From assembly GCA_023512835.1 (NCBI GenBank), contig CM042087.1:18809260-18873259 (forward strand): DNA of 64,000 nucleotides, in the 5' to 3' direction. Origin of the DNA: Taxillus chinensis. Lineage: Eukaryota > Streptophyta > Magnoliopsida > Santalales > Loranthaceae. Positions 22,355 to 32,914 of this stretch are shown piece after piece (positions within the stretch are counted from its first letter, which is position 1; every line of letters begins with the position of its first letter). The position numbers and the translations under genes are program-made. The notes beneath the pieces are model-generated. The model ran no database searches, had not been told where the DNA came from, and saw nothing but the letters and a program-made list of their open reading frames with translations.

Positions 22355-23466
22355 GGTCCAGCTCAGTGCAGTCTAGTGTCCAGTTACACTGTTGGAGCTG
22401 CGACTCGTAGCTCAGAACCTGCTACTCGTAGCTGCGGAATGGCGACTCATAGCTACGGAGTGCGGAGCTGCAGTGTGCCTCAAAGACTCGGAGCGAGGCT
22501 ACGATCTTCGACCTTCGGACTACAACCCTATGAACTACGAACCTTCGAACTATGAACTTCGAACCTTCGAACCTACGAACTACGAATCTTCGAACTATGG
22601 GTCTACGAACTACGAACCTTCGACCTACGAACTACGGGTCTACGAACTACGACCCTTCGTTAGTTTGACCCAGTAACGCGCCCAAGGTACTGTTCATCGT
22701 TGTTTTTGCCTGTTCTTCGTCTGGAACACGCCCAGAAACTCCCAGACGCTCACTAACACCCCTGTTTCGCAACAAACTACGATATTTACCTCAAAACGCG
22801 TCCAAAATGCCTCTAAATCGCGCAGAAACAACAGAAACACGTATAAAATTCTAGATTTCCAGAAATCTAGATCTAAACCCAGATTTCCATGGTTGACTTA
22901 TCAACCCTCATGAAAAACACAGTAAATCAACCCCAAAAATCACAAAAACATATATCCACAATGATATAAAACAGTTCTTAACCACAGATCTTATGCTAAA
23001 CCATTAGATCTTACCCAAAATTGGTTTTCCCCAAATTCTAGGGTTCATGCTCAATTTCATAAATCATGATAAATTCGTGCAGGCAGATCAAAAACAAGAG
23101 AGAGATAAGAAGTACAAGGACACCTACTTGAAGTGAATCTTTGAGCTCCACGAACCCAAATCGCCCTAAATTGTCAAGGCCTCCAAGCTCTCTCTCTCAA
23201 ACGCACATACATGAAACGTAAAGTGAAAGCTTCTTTTTTTTCTGCTAATTATATTTCTGTCAGTCGACTGACCTAGTCAATGATTGACCTCCCAACACAA
23301 AAATTGACCTCTAAGGCCCCGAACTCCAAATTGAGTCAAACTATAGTCAAAACGCTCGAAATGATGAGCACAACACTAAACAGATATGATTACACCCAAA
23401 TGACCGTCCAAACGCAAAGTCAACCAATAAACCCCGAAAAGTCAACAATCGGGTCAAATGGGACCC

Positions 23467-24712
23467 TGTTGGATCAAACCCAAAATTTGGATAATGCTGA
23501 TAAAACCTTATGTAATTTGATCTGAGATCTTTTGTGTTTATTTGATCATTCCAGAAGATATGTTACTAATCCAGAAATGCACTCGTGAGAGCAAAGCTAA
23601 GGATAAGATACATAATCCTGATCCGGACAAGAGTGAGTGTCGTCAAACACTTGGTAAATAACCAAGTAACAAATACATACGGAATAAGGAACATTCGTAC
23701 GGACTAAGAACTTAAAGGATAAGTGCGGAGTAAGGAAACCAGATGCGGAGTAAGGAATCCGGATTTATTACTCGCCCAGAGTAAGGAACTTACATACGGA
23801 GTAAGGAACTTACATACGGAGTAAGGAAATTACATACGGAGTAAGGAACTTACATGCGGAGTAAGAAAGCGCTGACACGTAATAAGTTATTAGACTTTTC
23901 AAGACTCGCCCGGAGTAAGGAACTTACATACGGAGTAAGGAACTTACATGCGGAGAAAGGAACTTACATGCGGAGTAAGGAACTTACATACGGAGTAAGG
24001 AACTTACATGCGGAGTAAGGAAGTGCTGACACAGGACTAAGGATTCCAGGACTAAATAGATACGGAGTAAGCAACCACTGACACGGAGTAAGGTTCCGAG
24101 CTTCATTAGCTACGGAGTAAGGAAAATTACACCGGACCAAGAAGACACTGCTTCAACTCAACCGCATTTAAAGTTATCAGCTTGTGGTGTTCCGATGTAA
24201 GACAAATTTATTGAGAACCTGAAGAATCTTACACGTGGATCATCCGGATATGTGGACACAACCTTAATTGTATCTGGGAACTCACAAAGACACTTATACT
24301 CTTCAAATCCAAGATTTTGAGCTCCACAATCCGCAGCAGTCAAGGCAGAGAGATTACCGAGGGATAGTTAGTCTTTGACGCATTCCGGAACTACAAGTTC
24401 CAAGGTTGTCTCTTAGGAATGTTTTGTATAAATATTCATACTTGTACATTATTAAAAAGAGAGGTTTTTCCATCTTTGGAGATAGAAGTTGGCTAGTGTG
24501 TGAGTTCATTTGTAAACAGAGTGTAAGAGAGTCTTGCTTCTATTTTGTTGTATTCATCTCGTGATAATAAAACAAAATACTTCCACTATCTGGTTATCTT
24601 CCGCAGTGATTCTATCACTTAACTAGATAAGTGTTTGTGTCTTGAGAGAAAGGAAAGAGTTTTAATAAGAGCCTATTCAACCCCCCCCCCCTTAGGCTCC
24701 AAGGGACCATCA
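23467..24712 (+). mobile_element. S1: solo LTR of the C2/C3 copia family
   Basis: Starts TGTTGGATCAAACCC and ends GGGACCATCA, flanked on both sides by GACCC (23462-23466 and 24713-24717), a clean 5-bp target duplication. The undisturbed target is present in the other Ty3-A LTR near 15551. TATA box TATAAATA at 24427-24434 and AATAAA at 24566-24571 suggest U3 and R. No internal region, so it arose by recombination between two LTRs. A C-run of ten lies at 24681-24690. Confidence 0.95.
23690..24135 (+). repeat. 20-bp tandem repeat CGGAGTAAGGAACTTACATA in S1
   Basis: About 18 occurrences of CGGAGTAAGG, nine or more spaced by exactly 20 bp. Matching arrays are at 35880-36400 (reverse) and 41950-42375. 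The array lies in U3, upstream of the TATA box, so it may work as repeated upstream promoter elements; that is inference. Confidence 0.9.
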
Positions 24713-24839
24713 GACCCCGACTCGGAATCGGGCCCAAGTACAGTCAAAATGCTCACATCGACGACTATACTACCGTCTAGATAGTTACATTCCCATAGAA
24801 TGGCTATCTCTTAAAACTACCCAAATACGAGTCTTTACA

Positions 24840-25827
24840 ATTATATATATATATACACATATAATCCATATAGGTGTGACCTCCTATATGAATGTTGGCC
24901 TTCAATGGCATATTTTGTTTGGATTATGATGTTGAGTCCGGGGTCGGGGGGATTTGGGGTTCATTCTCGGAGCAGAGGACCCTGGGGGTTGTTGAGGCAT
25001 CTGCACTGTTCGTTTCGTGGTTGGGTTTGTTAGGATAGGTTCTGCAATAGGGCCGTGTGGGGAAACCTTGGGGTTTCCAGGGGTGTATTGGTTGTGAACA
25101 TAATATGTGGATATGTTAGTTGTGATTTGTGTGATGACTGTAGATTCCATGTGTTATGTGATGTCGTGTGAATGCATATCGTTGTGTTGTGCTTGTATGT
25201 GTTATGTGGATGTGGAGCCAATGTGGCTGTGGTTGTGGAGCCTGTGTGGCTATGGAACCTGTGTGGCTGTGACAATGGTTGTACTTGTTTTGTGGCCTGT
25301 GTGTGTTGACCCTTAATAATGTGGAATATAACCTGTTTATATATTATTGCCATGACACTGCACTTATGCACGTCCTCATGTAGATGTTAGGAGCGTGGGA
25401 TGGGTTGGGGAGACATGATCCCTACTGAGCTGTGGTTGCTCACTCCTCGTACTGTGTTTCTTTTCCTTTTAGGGACCTAAAGGCGTTAGGTGGGGACACA
25501 AAGGTGGAAGACAGTTTTGCTTGTTTGTTTAAATGTTATTTTGTGTTATGACATTTTGTGGGACCATTGTAATCCCAGTGGGAAAATGATGTAATCCTAG
25601 TGGGGAAAGATTGTAAAAGAGTTTTGACTATAATAAAGGAATGTTTGGTTTGTAAACTTTTATTGTGGTTTGAAATTAATAAAGATATGATTTTGTTTTT
25701 GTGTATATCTATTGTGGAAGTTTGTGACGTCCAATGTGGAGTTATATTATCCTAACCCCTTATCCACCGCGTGGGTAAAGAGGAGTCACGAACCAGTTTC
25801 CTCTGGTTGGAAATCCAGGGCGTGACA
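24840..25827 (-). repeat. S0: truncated LTR of the S2 family, reverse orientation
   Basis: Ends GGGCGTGACA at 25827 and its reverse complement matches the first roughly 970 bp of S2 (58175-59150), for example ATGCCATTGAAGGCCAACAT near 24885-24908. The other half is missing at the Ty3-A border. Probably an older LTR into which Ty3-A inserted before the left side was deleted. GT-rich reading frames at 25030-25371 are not genes. Confidence 0.8.
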
Positions 25828-26194
25828 CACGTAAACTGTGTGTCTTTGTCTTTTACTTTTCATACATACCTGCTGTTTAGTTGATCTTACATGAGATACC
25901 ACCATACCACCCAAATAACCACATTTATTGGAATACCTCTAAAGTATCCTACTCTTTAAAACTAAAGGAATAGTTTTAAAGTATATAGATTCACGCCCCT
26001 CTCTGTATACACACACACGTACCAAGATGATGACGCTTGGAACCTGAGAATATCAGAGCTAAGTTCTCACTGGAGGCAGATCTATCACTCTATGAAGAAG
26101 TGATCTCAGATCGATATATTTGTGTGTTGCTGAGATCTGTGGCTTTAACAGCTTAGTGACCAAGCAAGAGTCTAGTTGGTATATATTTTAAGAG
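25828..26194 (+). other. C1 LTR remnant, primer site and leader
   Basis: The LTR start is missing. AATATCAGAGCTAAG at 26049-26063 resembles TGGTATCAGAGC with two to three changes and is taken as the primer site. The leader runs to the gag ATG at 26195. No other feature seen. Confidence 0.55.
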
Positions 26195-27307
26195 ATGGAG
26201 ATTCCTATCAATGGACCGAGTACCAGCTCCAACTACGCAAAGAGGGTGCCAATCTTTGATGGCACAAATTATAAGATGTGGAGAGCGAGAATGGAGACTG
26301 TGTTTATCTCTATGGGTATGGACGTTGAGCAGGTAATCCGAGATGGTTACATAGAACCATCCAATGACAGAGAACCCACAGAAGCTGAAAGAAGAACCTA
26401 TGAGCTGAATGGCAGAGCTCTGAGTGTAATTACATCAGCACTCACAGACTTTGAATATGCTAAGGTTATGGATTGCAGGGTTACAAAGGATTTTTGGGAT
26501 AGACTGGAAAGTGTCTATCAAGGAGATGTCAGATTAAAGGAAACCAGGCTGCAACTGTATACTCAGAGATTCGAATCTCTCAAAATGGAGGAACAAGAGA
26601 GTATACAGGAGTTCTTTGTTCGTTTGACTGAGATTGTCAATGACATGAGAAGTCATGGCAAAAACAAAAAGAACTTTGCAATTGTAAAGAAAGTTCTGAG
26701 AGTTCTACCCAAGATTTTCATCCCAAGGGTGGAAGTTTTGGAGAACAGCCGAGACTTGGAAACGATGAGTTTACAGGAGTTGCAGTGAAGTTTAACTACA
26801 TTCGAGATAAAGCTGCACTCTTATGAAGAGCCATCCACTTCAACATCCCAGCCCACAGCCAAGGAATCAAAAGAAGCAGCCTTCAAGGCTATGAGAAAAT
26901 TAAAAATTAAGAAGAAAGCTGAGTCCTCAGAAGAACAAGAGGACAGTGATAGTGAAGACGGCGAAGATGAGGTGGTAGCCTACTTCACCAGAAAATTCAG
27001 AAGGAATAGAGTAGGAAAGCTAGCTGGAGGAAAAGGGAAAGGAGGACTTTGCCTCAAATGCTTAAAGGTGGAAAGCGGGGGGCACTTTGAATCTCAATGC
27101 AAAGTGAAAGCTAATGACTCGAATGATGAAGCGTCGGATGAAAAAGATATAAAGTGGAAGAAGTCATCATACCGAAGAAGCAATTCCACGAGAAGACCAG
27201 CAGGTCCACAGAAGAAGAAGGGCTCACACAAGAACTACATGAGCCGGATTACGGAATCTGATGATGAGAATGAATGTTCATCAAATTGTGCTTTTGTCGC
27301 CAAGTAG
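26195..27307 (+). pseudogene. C1 copia gag
   Basis: ATG at 26195 opens a gag of the UBN2/DUF4219 type: VPIFDGTNYKMWRARM at the start, CRVTKDFWDRLES and LKMEEQESIQEFFVRL further on. A TGA at 26786-26788 interrupts; the same frame then runs on to 27307 through an acidic stretch (26930-26970) and a degenerate zinc knuckle (CLKCLKVESGGHFESQC). Gag would form the particle and bind RNA. Confidence 0.87.
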
Positions 27308-28000
27308 AGGTAGACAATGGCAGCACTGCCTCCGAGGAGGATGAGGAGTAGAAGAAGAAGTAGATCTGGAGGAGGAGCTCGAGCTTGCAACAGAGGAGAT
27401 CCACAAGAGAGGTTACATGATAAAGCAGCTCAAGGGAGAGCTTGGTGAAATCAGAGGTGAGAACGATAAGGTGTTGGAGGACTCAGAAGTTCTGTGAGGA
27501 AATTATCAGACTAAAGCTCAAGCTAGAGGAGCAAATCAAGATCTGTGATGACATTACCACAGAACTAACCACCAGAGACACCACAATCCAACGGCTTGAA
27601 GAAGAACTGGTAGGCCTTCAACTGAAGATCTCAAAGGACAAAGCTAGTCAAGCCTCAACCTCTAGAAGTTCCCAGATCACATCACGCATCACTCCACAAG
27701 AAGCTCGGAGAACCGGGGCAACACTGCAAACGGCAATGGTAGTCAATTCTGATTTCCATGACAATCCTACGAAGCTTATTGTCATACCTCAAACTAGCAA
27801 GAAAATGGAGAGAGTGAATGACATGAAGATGGAGAGACACCCGAAGGAGTCCAAGACTCCAGGAGCGGTCAAATGCATTCAAAAATATGAGTATTCCAGG
27901 AATGTAAAGAAACCTAATGCATATGTCATTTCCACAAATGTTTGGGTGCCCTCAAGAAAGAAGGTAAACCTGTGAACCAACCGTCAAGGCCAAGCCTGTT
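27308..28000 (+). pseudogene. C1 gag coiled-coil region, frameshifted
   Basis: Charged, heptad-like sequence (LKLEEQIKICDDITTEL, QRLEEELVGLQLKI) at 27500-27640 in frame 1, whereas the neighbours use frame 2. Two or more indels in 27300-27480 and near 27975 separate the pieces. Typical linker between gag and protease of larger copia elements; no enzyme domain. Confidence 0.65.
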
Positions 28001-28711
28001 TTGAAGAAGATCTCAGTTGTTCAGAAGCTGAGCAAGACCAGCTTTCAGGGTCACTGCTACTACTGTGCAGTGTGGGGTCACATGGCTAGATTTTATTGGT
28101 GGAGGTATCCAGTGCAAGCTCCCAGAACTGCGATGAAGACATCTAGAAGGAACTTATACCATACTGAGAGAAAGAAACCAGTGGGAAGTTTCTGCACTTA
28201 CTGTCAGAAACAAGGACATGATGAAGCTTCATGCTGGTGGAAGCCAAAGCCCATTACCACGAACAATAAGTTTGCTATACTGGCAAACTTGGATGTTTGT
28301 GATAATTGCGGTAGTAAACATTACAGTGCAAGAAAAGTGCTTATTCTTGAGCAGGATAAGAAGAAGAACACTATAAAGTTGCAAGAGATGAAGAAAGAGA
28401 AAGCATCTCAGAAGATTGTGAAACCCAAGCCTCAGGGAGAGTGCTTCAAGTCTAAAGTAAAACAGGAAGAGTGCTTCAAGTCCAAAGTAAAATAAGTTTA
28501 TATGGCTAAGAAGAATGAAGTGGCTTATATTGCTAAGATTGCATTGAAAGCAGACATCAGGGACAGACAGTGGATCTTTGATAGTGGCTACTCAGGTCAC
28601 ATGACAGGTGACCTAAAGAAACTGTCAGATGTGAACAAAGACAAATCTGGCAAAGTAAGATTTGGCAATGATAGCTCACTGAAGATTAAGGGGCTAGGAT
28701 TAGCCAAATGA
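28001..28711 (+). pseudogene. C1 zinc knuckles and aspartic protease
   Basis: Three Cys/His clusters: CYYCAVWGHMARFYW (last Cys lost), CTYCQKQGHDEASC (intact CCHC) and CDNCGSKHYSARK (incomplete). A stop at 28493-28495 precedes the protease, which reads WIFDSGYSGHMTGD near 28570-28611. Copia proteases have DSGCS, so Cys to Tyr is a lesion outside the catalytic Asp. Ends at TGA 28709-28711. Confidence 0.82.
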
Positions 28712-29293
28712 GGAAAGAATAAACTTAAGGATATTCTGCATGTTAAAGGATTAAAACACAATCTAGCATCCGTCAGTCAGATGTGTGATGTATGTCATGA
28801 AGTACCCTTTACAAAAACTGGTTGTCAGGTGAAAAGAAAAAATGGCAACACAGTAACAGTTGGAAGAAGGACAGATGGGGATTTATATGTAATTGATGAA
28901 AGCAAGACTCATAGCTGTCATATAACAAAGGTAGAAGAAAATGAACTCTGGTATAGAAAACTGGGACATTTGAATCAAAAGAATATGAGAAGACTTGTTA
29001 ATTGTAAGGCTATCAGGGATATCCCATATATTAAAAGAGAAAGAGAGCTTGTCTGCTTAGCATGCTTACATGGAAAACAAGCCAGATTTCACTACCATGT
29101 GAAGGAGTATAGTTCAGAAGCAGCTCTAAATATTGTGCATACAAACCTGTGTGGACCAATGAGAAACAATGGACTCAATGGGGAAAGGTACTTCATTCTA
29201 TTTGTGGATGATTTCACCAGGAGGACCTGCATTATGTATTTGAAGCACAAGACAGAAGCTCTGGACTGCTTCAAGAAGTACAGAAGATCTTAA
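28712..29293 (+). pseudogene. C1 GAG-pre-integrase and first half of integrase
   Basis: LWYRKLGHLNQKNMRRL and CLACLHGKQARF form the HHCC zinc-binding region (28950-29085). The core begins with VHTNLCGPM (first Asp position reads N) and LFVDDFTRRTCIMYL. The frame ends at TAA 29291 inside a 20-bp perfect palindrome at 29282-29301, which looks like a small insertion that broke the frame. Confidence 0.84.
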
Positions 29294-30016
29294 GATCTTC
29301 TGTGGTTGAGAATGATTGTGGTCGAAGGATTAAGATCTTAAGATCTGATCAAGGTACTGAGTTTACTAATGATGCCTTTGAAAGGTATTTGAACAAGGAT
29401 TCAGCATCAACTGTCAGCAGCGATAACTCCACAGCAAAACGGGGTTGTTGAAAGGAAAAATAGGGCTGTCATTGAGATAGGCAGAATCTTGTTGATGGAA
29501 GCTAATCTTCATGCAAGGTTTTGGACAGAGGCAACAAGAACAACAGTACATCTCCTGAACAGAGTAATATTAAGACTAAGAACAGACTGCACACCCTATG
29601 AATTATGGTATGGGAAGAAGTCAATAGCCAAATACTTCAGAATATTTGGAAATCCTTGCTTTGTGAAGATAAAGGAGCAAGGAAGAGGAAAGTTTCATGC
29701 CAGATCTGAGGAAGGAACATTCGTTGGATACTCATATCAGACAAAGGGATATAGAGTTTTTCTTCCAAGACTTGGAAAAGTTATAACTTCAAGTGAAGTT
29801 AAAGTGGATGAAAATTGGAAGAAAGATGTAACTGAGGATGAGAATCTAGATTTTGAAGTAGTAGAACCTCAGATGGAAGAAGAGACTGAGCATGAAAAAG
29901 AAAAGAAAGATGAGAACACAGACTCAAAGAAGTCTGATGAAGAAGATAAGGAAGAGTCCAATCTTGGAGAAGATTCAACTAAAAAGACCAAGACATGGTC
30001 TAGTGTGCATGATTGT
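29294..30016 (+). pseudogene. C1 second half of integrase and acidic linker
   Basis: RSDQGTEF near 29341-29364 holds the second catalytic Asp and GVVERKN near 29439-29460 the Glu, in different frames. From 29489 the frame is open: ANLHARFWTEA, TPYELWYGKK, GTFVGYS, then a very acidic tail. The reading frame runs on into the Tat2 LTR (to 30094), but everything after 30016 is LTR sequence. Confidence 0.84.
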
Positions 30017-30365
30017 TGTTGGACCCCATTTTGTACGGGTTGGACATATATATTTATTATTCCATATCTGTCGTTGACTTTGTATAGAAAATAAAGAGGT
30101 GTAACCATTAAGACAAAGGGTGGGAAAGAGACAGTCACAGGTGATGGAAAATCAAATTTGAGAATCAACACCTCCGACCACGCTCAATTCTGAGGTCAAA
30201 TGACAAAGTTATGGTCAAAACAGTGTTCGGACCGCTAATAGCGGTCAAATGATAATTGACTTGCAAAACCGCACTCTAAACCAAGTCATGAACCTCACCA
30301 TCATGATCCTCTCGTCATTGTGAGAATTTTGATATATATATATATTGGCTATTTACAAAAAAACG

Positions 30366-30870
30366 CATGTGAACAACACCCGTGTACTGTTCATAGGCCA
30401 AAAAAAATATATTAATTAAAACTAATACTAAGAAACTTTTAAAAAAAAAACCACGTGTGAACAGTACCCGCGTACTGTTCACAGGACAAAAAATATTAAC
30501 TAAACTAATACTAAAAACTGTTTAAAAAAATACCACGTGTGAACAGTACCCACGTACTGTTCACAGGCAAAAAAATATTAATTTAAAACTAATTCTAAAA
30601 AGCTAAAAAAAACTATTTAAAAAAAACCACGTGTGAACAGTACCCGCGTACTGTTCACAGGCCCAAAAATATATACATTAAAACTAAAACTAAAACTAAA
30701 AAAAACTTTTTTTAAAAAATAAAAAATAAATTAATTAATAAATTCTAACATGTTTGTTTTTTTTGTCTTTTGTTTCTTTATTATTTATTTTTTAAGAAAA
30801 AAACAAAATCAGAATAAAAAAAATCAAATCTGGGTACTGTACATGAACAGTGCCCGTATACTGTTCATGA
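30366..30870. repeat. Tandem array of palindromes in the Tat2 LTR
   Basis: Arms GTGAACAGTAC and GTACTGTTCAC with a CCGC or CCAC centre stand at 30457-30482, 30539-30564 and 30633-30658; weaker copies are at about 30369-30394 and 30842-30868. Units of 82-94 bp also carry CCACGTGT directly upstream. The 3' LTR repeats the array at 61022-61131 and 63414-63600. Confidence 0.93.
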
Positions 30871-30913
30871 CCAATACCGCCGACAGTTTTTTTCCCTCTT
30901 CTTCTTCTTTAAC

Positions 30914-30921
30914 TACAAATA
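30914..30921 (+). promoter_or_regulatory. Degenerate TATA box of the Tat2 5' LTR
   Basis: CTACAAATACCCC; the 3' LTR has CTATAAATACCCC at the same place (63862-63869). One T-to-C change. Assignment as core promoter is inference from sequence and position. Confidence 0.4.
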
Positions 30922-32896
30922 CCCCTTCATTTTCCATCCCAAAAAAAAAACGAATTTCCCCCCCAAAAAAGCCATTTTCTCTCTTCCTTTCTCTTCATTT
31001 TCCTTCCCAAAGCCCAAATCAAAAACCTCATTTTCCATCCCAAAAATCCCACGAATTTTCCCAAAAAAAAGCCTATTCTGTCTTCCTTCCTCTCCACTCT
31101 CCTTTCCCAAGACACAAATAAAAAAACACCATTTTTCATCCCAAAAAAAATCCTACGAAAATTCTCAAAAAAAAATCATCCTCTCTCTCATTTTTCAATC
31201 TTCAAACAAAAAACCCCAAAAATCATTACATATCTCTCTTCCTTTACAACAATAAATTAAACCCAATCATCCCTCCCAAGTTCCGATCCGTCTCTGGCGT
31301 CGATTTCAAGTTCCGGCCAAGCTCCGGCGCGTTGCACATGGCGAGTTCATAGTTTTCCACCAGACTCGGAGTTTCTTTCAACACTACCGACGCCCACAGG
31401 ATAGCTCGGACGTGGTGCCGCTGTCAAGATCGATAAAGTCGGTTCTGCTACCCTTTTATTATTGTTTGTTTTGTGCTATATTGCTAAATTTCATTTTTTC
31501 GTTATTTGTGTTTTTTTTCTTTTTTGTCTAGGCACTGTAATATCATTTTTATCTCTTTGTATTTCTTTTTTCTTTTTTCTTTTTTTCTCTTCTTGTTGTA
31601 TTTTTCTTACTTTTGTTTGTTTATTTTGTTGTATGTGATTGTAATATGTAAAAAGAAAAAAAGAAAAAAAGCAACAAACAAAAAGAGAAAACAAAAAAAA
31701 GAGACAAAAAAAGAGAAGGGATTGTATTTAGTATTCCGGTACACACACCACACAATTGTTTAATTTTTGGGTTTAGTTATTTTTATTTCTTTGCTATGTT
31801 ACATGTTTTTATTGTTATGGTAAAAAATGTAAAAAAAATGTTTTTTTTAAAACTCAAACCAATACAAAAATATATGGTTTTATTAGGCATATGTTCCAAA
31901 AAAAAGGTGTAAAAAATCATTTTTTTTATAATATAATATAGTGATATAAATATATTTTCTTGTTATATTAGTTTTCCAATAACAAAAGCAAAAGATGTAA
32001 AAATATTTTTTCAAATTCACATAAATAGAATATAGTGATAAAAATATTTTTTGGTGTTATTATGTTAGTTTTCCAATATAAAAAAAAGCAAAAGATGTAA
32101 AAACGTTTTTTTAATTCACATGAATAGAATAAAGTGATATAAATGTTTTTTGTGTTATTATGTTAGTTTTCCAATATAAAAAAAACAATGTAAAAACCAT
32201 TTTTTAAAAAATAATAATAATAATAATAAATGATGGAGATAAGTATAGCGTTCTTAGATTTGTCGAGTACGATTTTCAATACCAAAAATAAAACAAAAAT
32301 AATAAAAATAACCAAAAGGCTTAGTTAAAAAACAAAAAAACAAAAAAAAACCAAAAATGAATAAGCGTGTCCTTTTACAACCACAACAACAACATAAATT
32401 AAAACCCCTCCACTCACATGCATCCTTTAGACTTATCCATTTGTGGGTTCATTTTAGATAAGGATATCGAATGTCATAAATAAATAAAAAAAAGAAACAA
32501 AACAAAACAAAAAAAAACAAAACATTTAGGATTTCCTTTAGAACTTTAGGGCAAAACAATTTTAACCATAACTTTCACAAATAACTTAGTAAAATAAAAG
32601 CATAGACTTTCTAGGAAAACCATAGTGCCTTGACCCAATTACAACAGTGAAAATAAATAAAAACCTCCTCCTCCGAAAATAGATACCGAAAGGGCGCTGT
32701 AGGGGTGCTAATTCTTCCCTACACGTAACTAACTCCCGAACCCTTCTCTGATAACGCAGGCCACACCTTAAACTAGTCAAAGTAGAGGGTATCCAACTGT
32801 ACCCCAAAAACAGTTGGTGGCGACTCTAAATTTCTCACCATTGGTTTAGTCTGTGCCCACCCCAAAAGGGCCCGGACGAAAACCAGTGATGACAGC

Positions 32897-32914
32897 TGGC
32901 GACTCTGCTGGAGA
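32897..32914 (+). promoter_or_regulatory. Primer binding site of Tat2 (tRNA-Arg)
   Basis: TGGCGACTCTGCTGGAGA is complementary, with two mismatches, to the 3' end of plant tRNA-Arg(ACG) including CCA. tRNA-Arg priming is usual in Tat/Ogre elements. Confidence 0.85.

Larger units (their letters stand above)
14028..24839 (-). mobile_element. Ty3-A: Tekay-like Ty3/gypsy chromovirus, minus strand
   Basis: Read on the minus strand: 5' LTR (24839-21186, interrupted by S1), iMet-type primer site, gag with two zinc knuckles, protease, RT, RNase H, integrase with a chromodomain-like end, purine tract, 3' LTR (15675-14028, truncated). LTRs begin TGTAAAGACTCG and end GGCGTGACA on the element strand. Domain order and the integrase C-terminus fit the Tekay/Del chromoviruses of plants. 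The polyprotein has many stops and at least one frameshift. The missing last 770 bp of the 3' LTR together with the loss of the C2 LTR end points to a deletion across the junction. Confidence 0.88.
21186..24839 (-). repeat. 5' LTR of Ty3-A, split by solo LTR S1
   Basis: From TGTCACGCCCC at 21186 to GTCTTTACA at 24839, 3654 bp including S1; about 2.4 kb without it. Contains the hairpin with 17-bp arms at 22306-22354 and the CTACGAAC repeat block at 22495-22655. The flank at 24840-24844 is ATTAT; the matching left copy cannot be checked because the other end is truncated. Confidence 0.88.
25828..30016 (+). mobile_element. C1: 5' part of a Ty1/copia element
   Basis: LTR remnant, iMet-like primer site, gag, zinc knuckles, protease, GAG-pre-integrase and integrase in copia order; RT and RNase H would lie past Tat2, outside the window. 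Gag and protease differ clearly from C2/C3, so this is another copia family. Interrupted at 30016 by the Tat2 5' LTR. Confidence 0.88.
30017..32894 (+). repeat. 5' LTR of Tat2 (2878 bp)
   Basis: Starts TGTTGGACCCCATTTTGT and ends GTGATGACA two bases before the primer site. Contains a tandem array of palindromes at 30360-30660, a pyrimidine- and A-rich middle part, and TACAAATA at 30914-30921 where the 3' LTR has TATAAATA. Low-complexity frames at 30750-31121 and 31491-31763 are not genes. Confidence 0.93.

Noticed and set aside
23740..24010. CRISPR-like regular array
   Set aside because: The 20-bp units are directly adjacent with no unique spacers and lie in a copia LTR; this is a tandem repeat.
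29489..30094. Integrase ORF ending at 30094
   Set aside because: After 30016 the frame reads Tat2 LTR; the tail is not part of the protein.
30750..31763. Small ORFs with simple composition
   Set aside because: Homopolymer-rich LTR sequence of Tat2.
32897..32914. tRNA gene fragment
   Set aside because: Only 18 bases complementary to a tRNA 3' end, next to an LTR: a primer site, not a gene.
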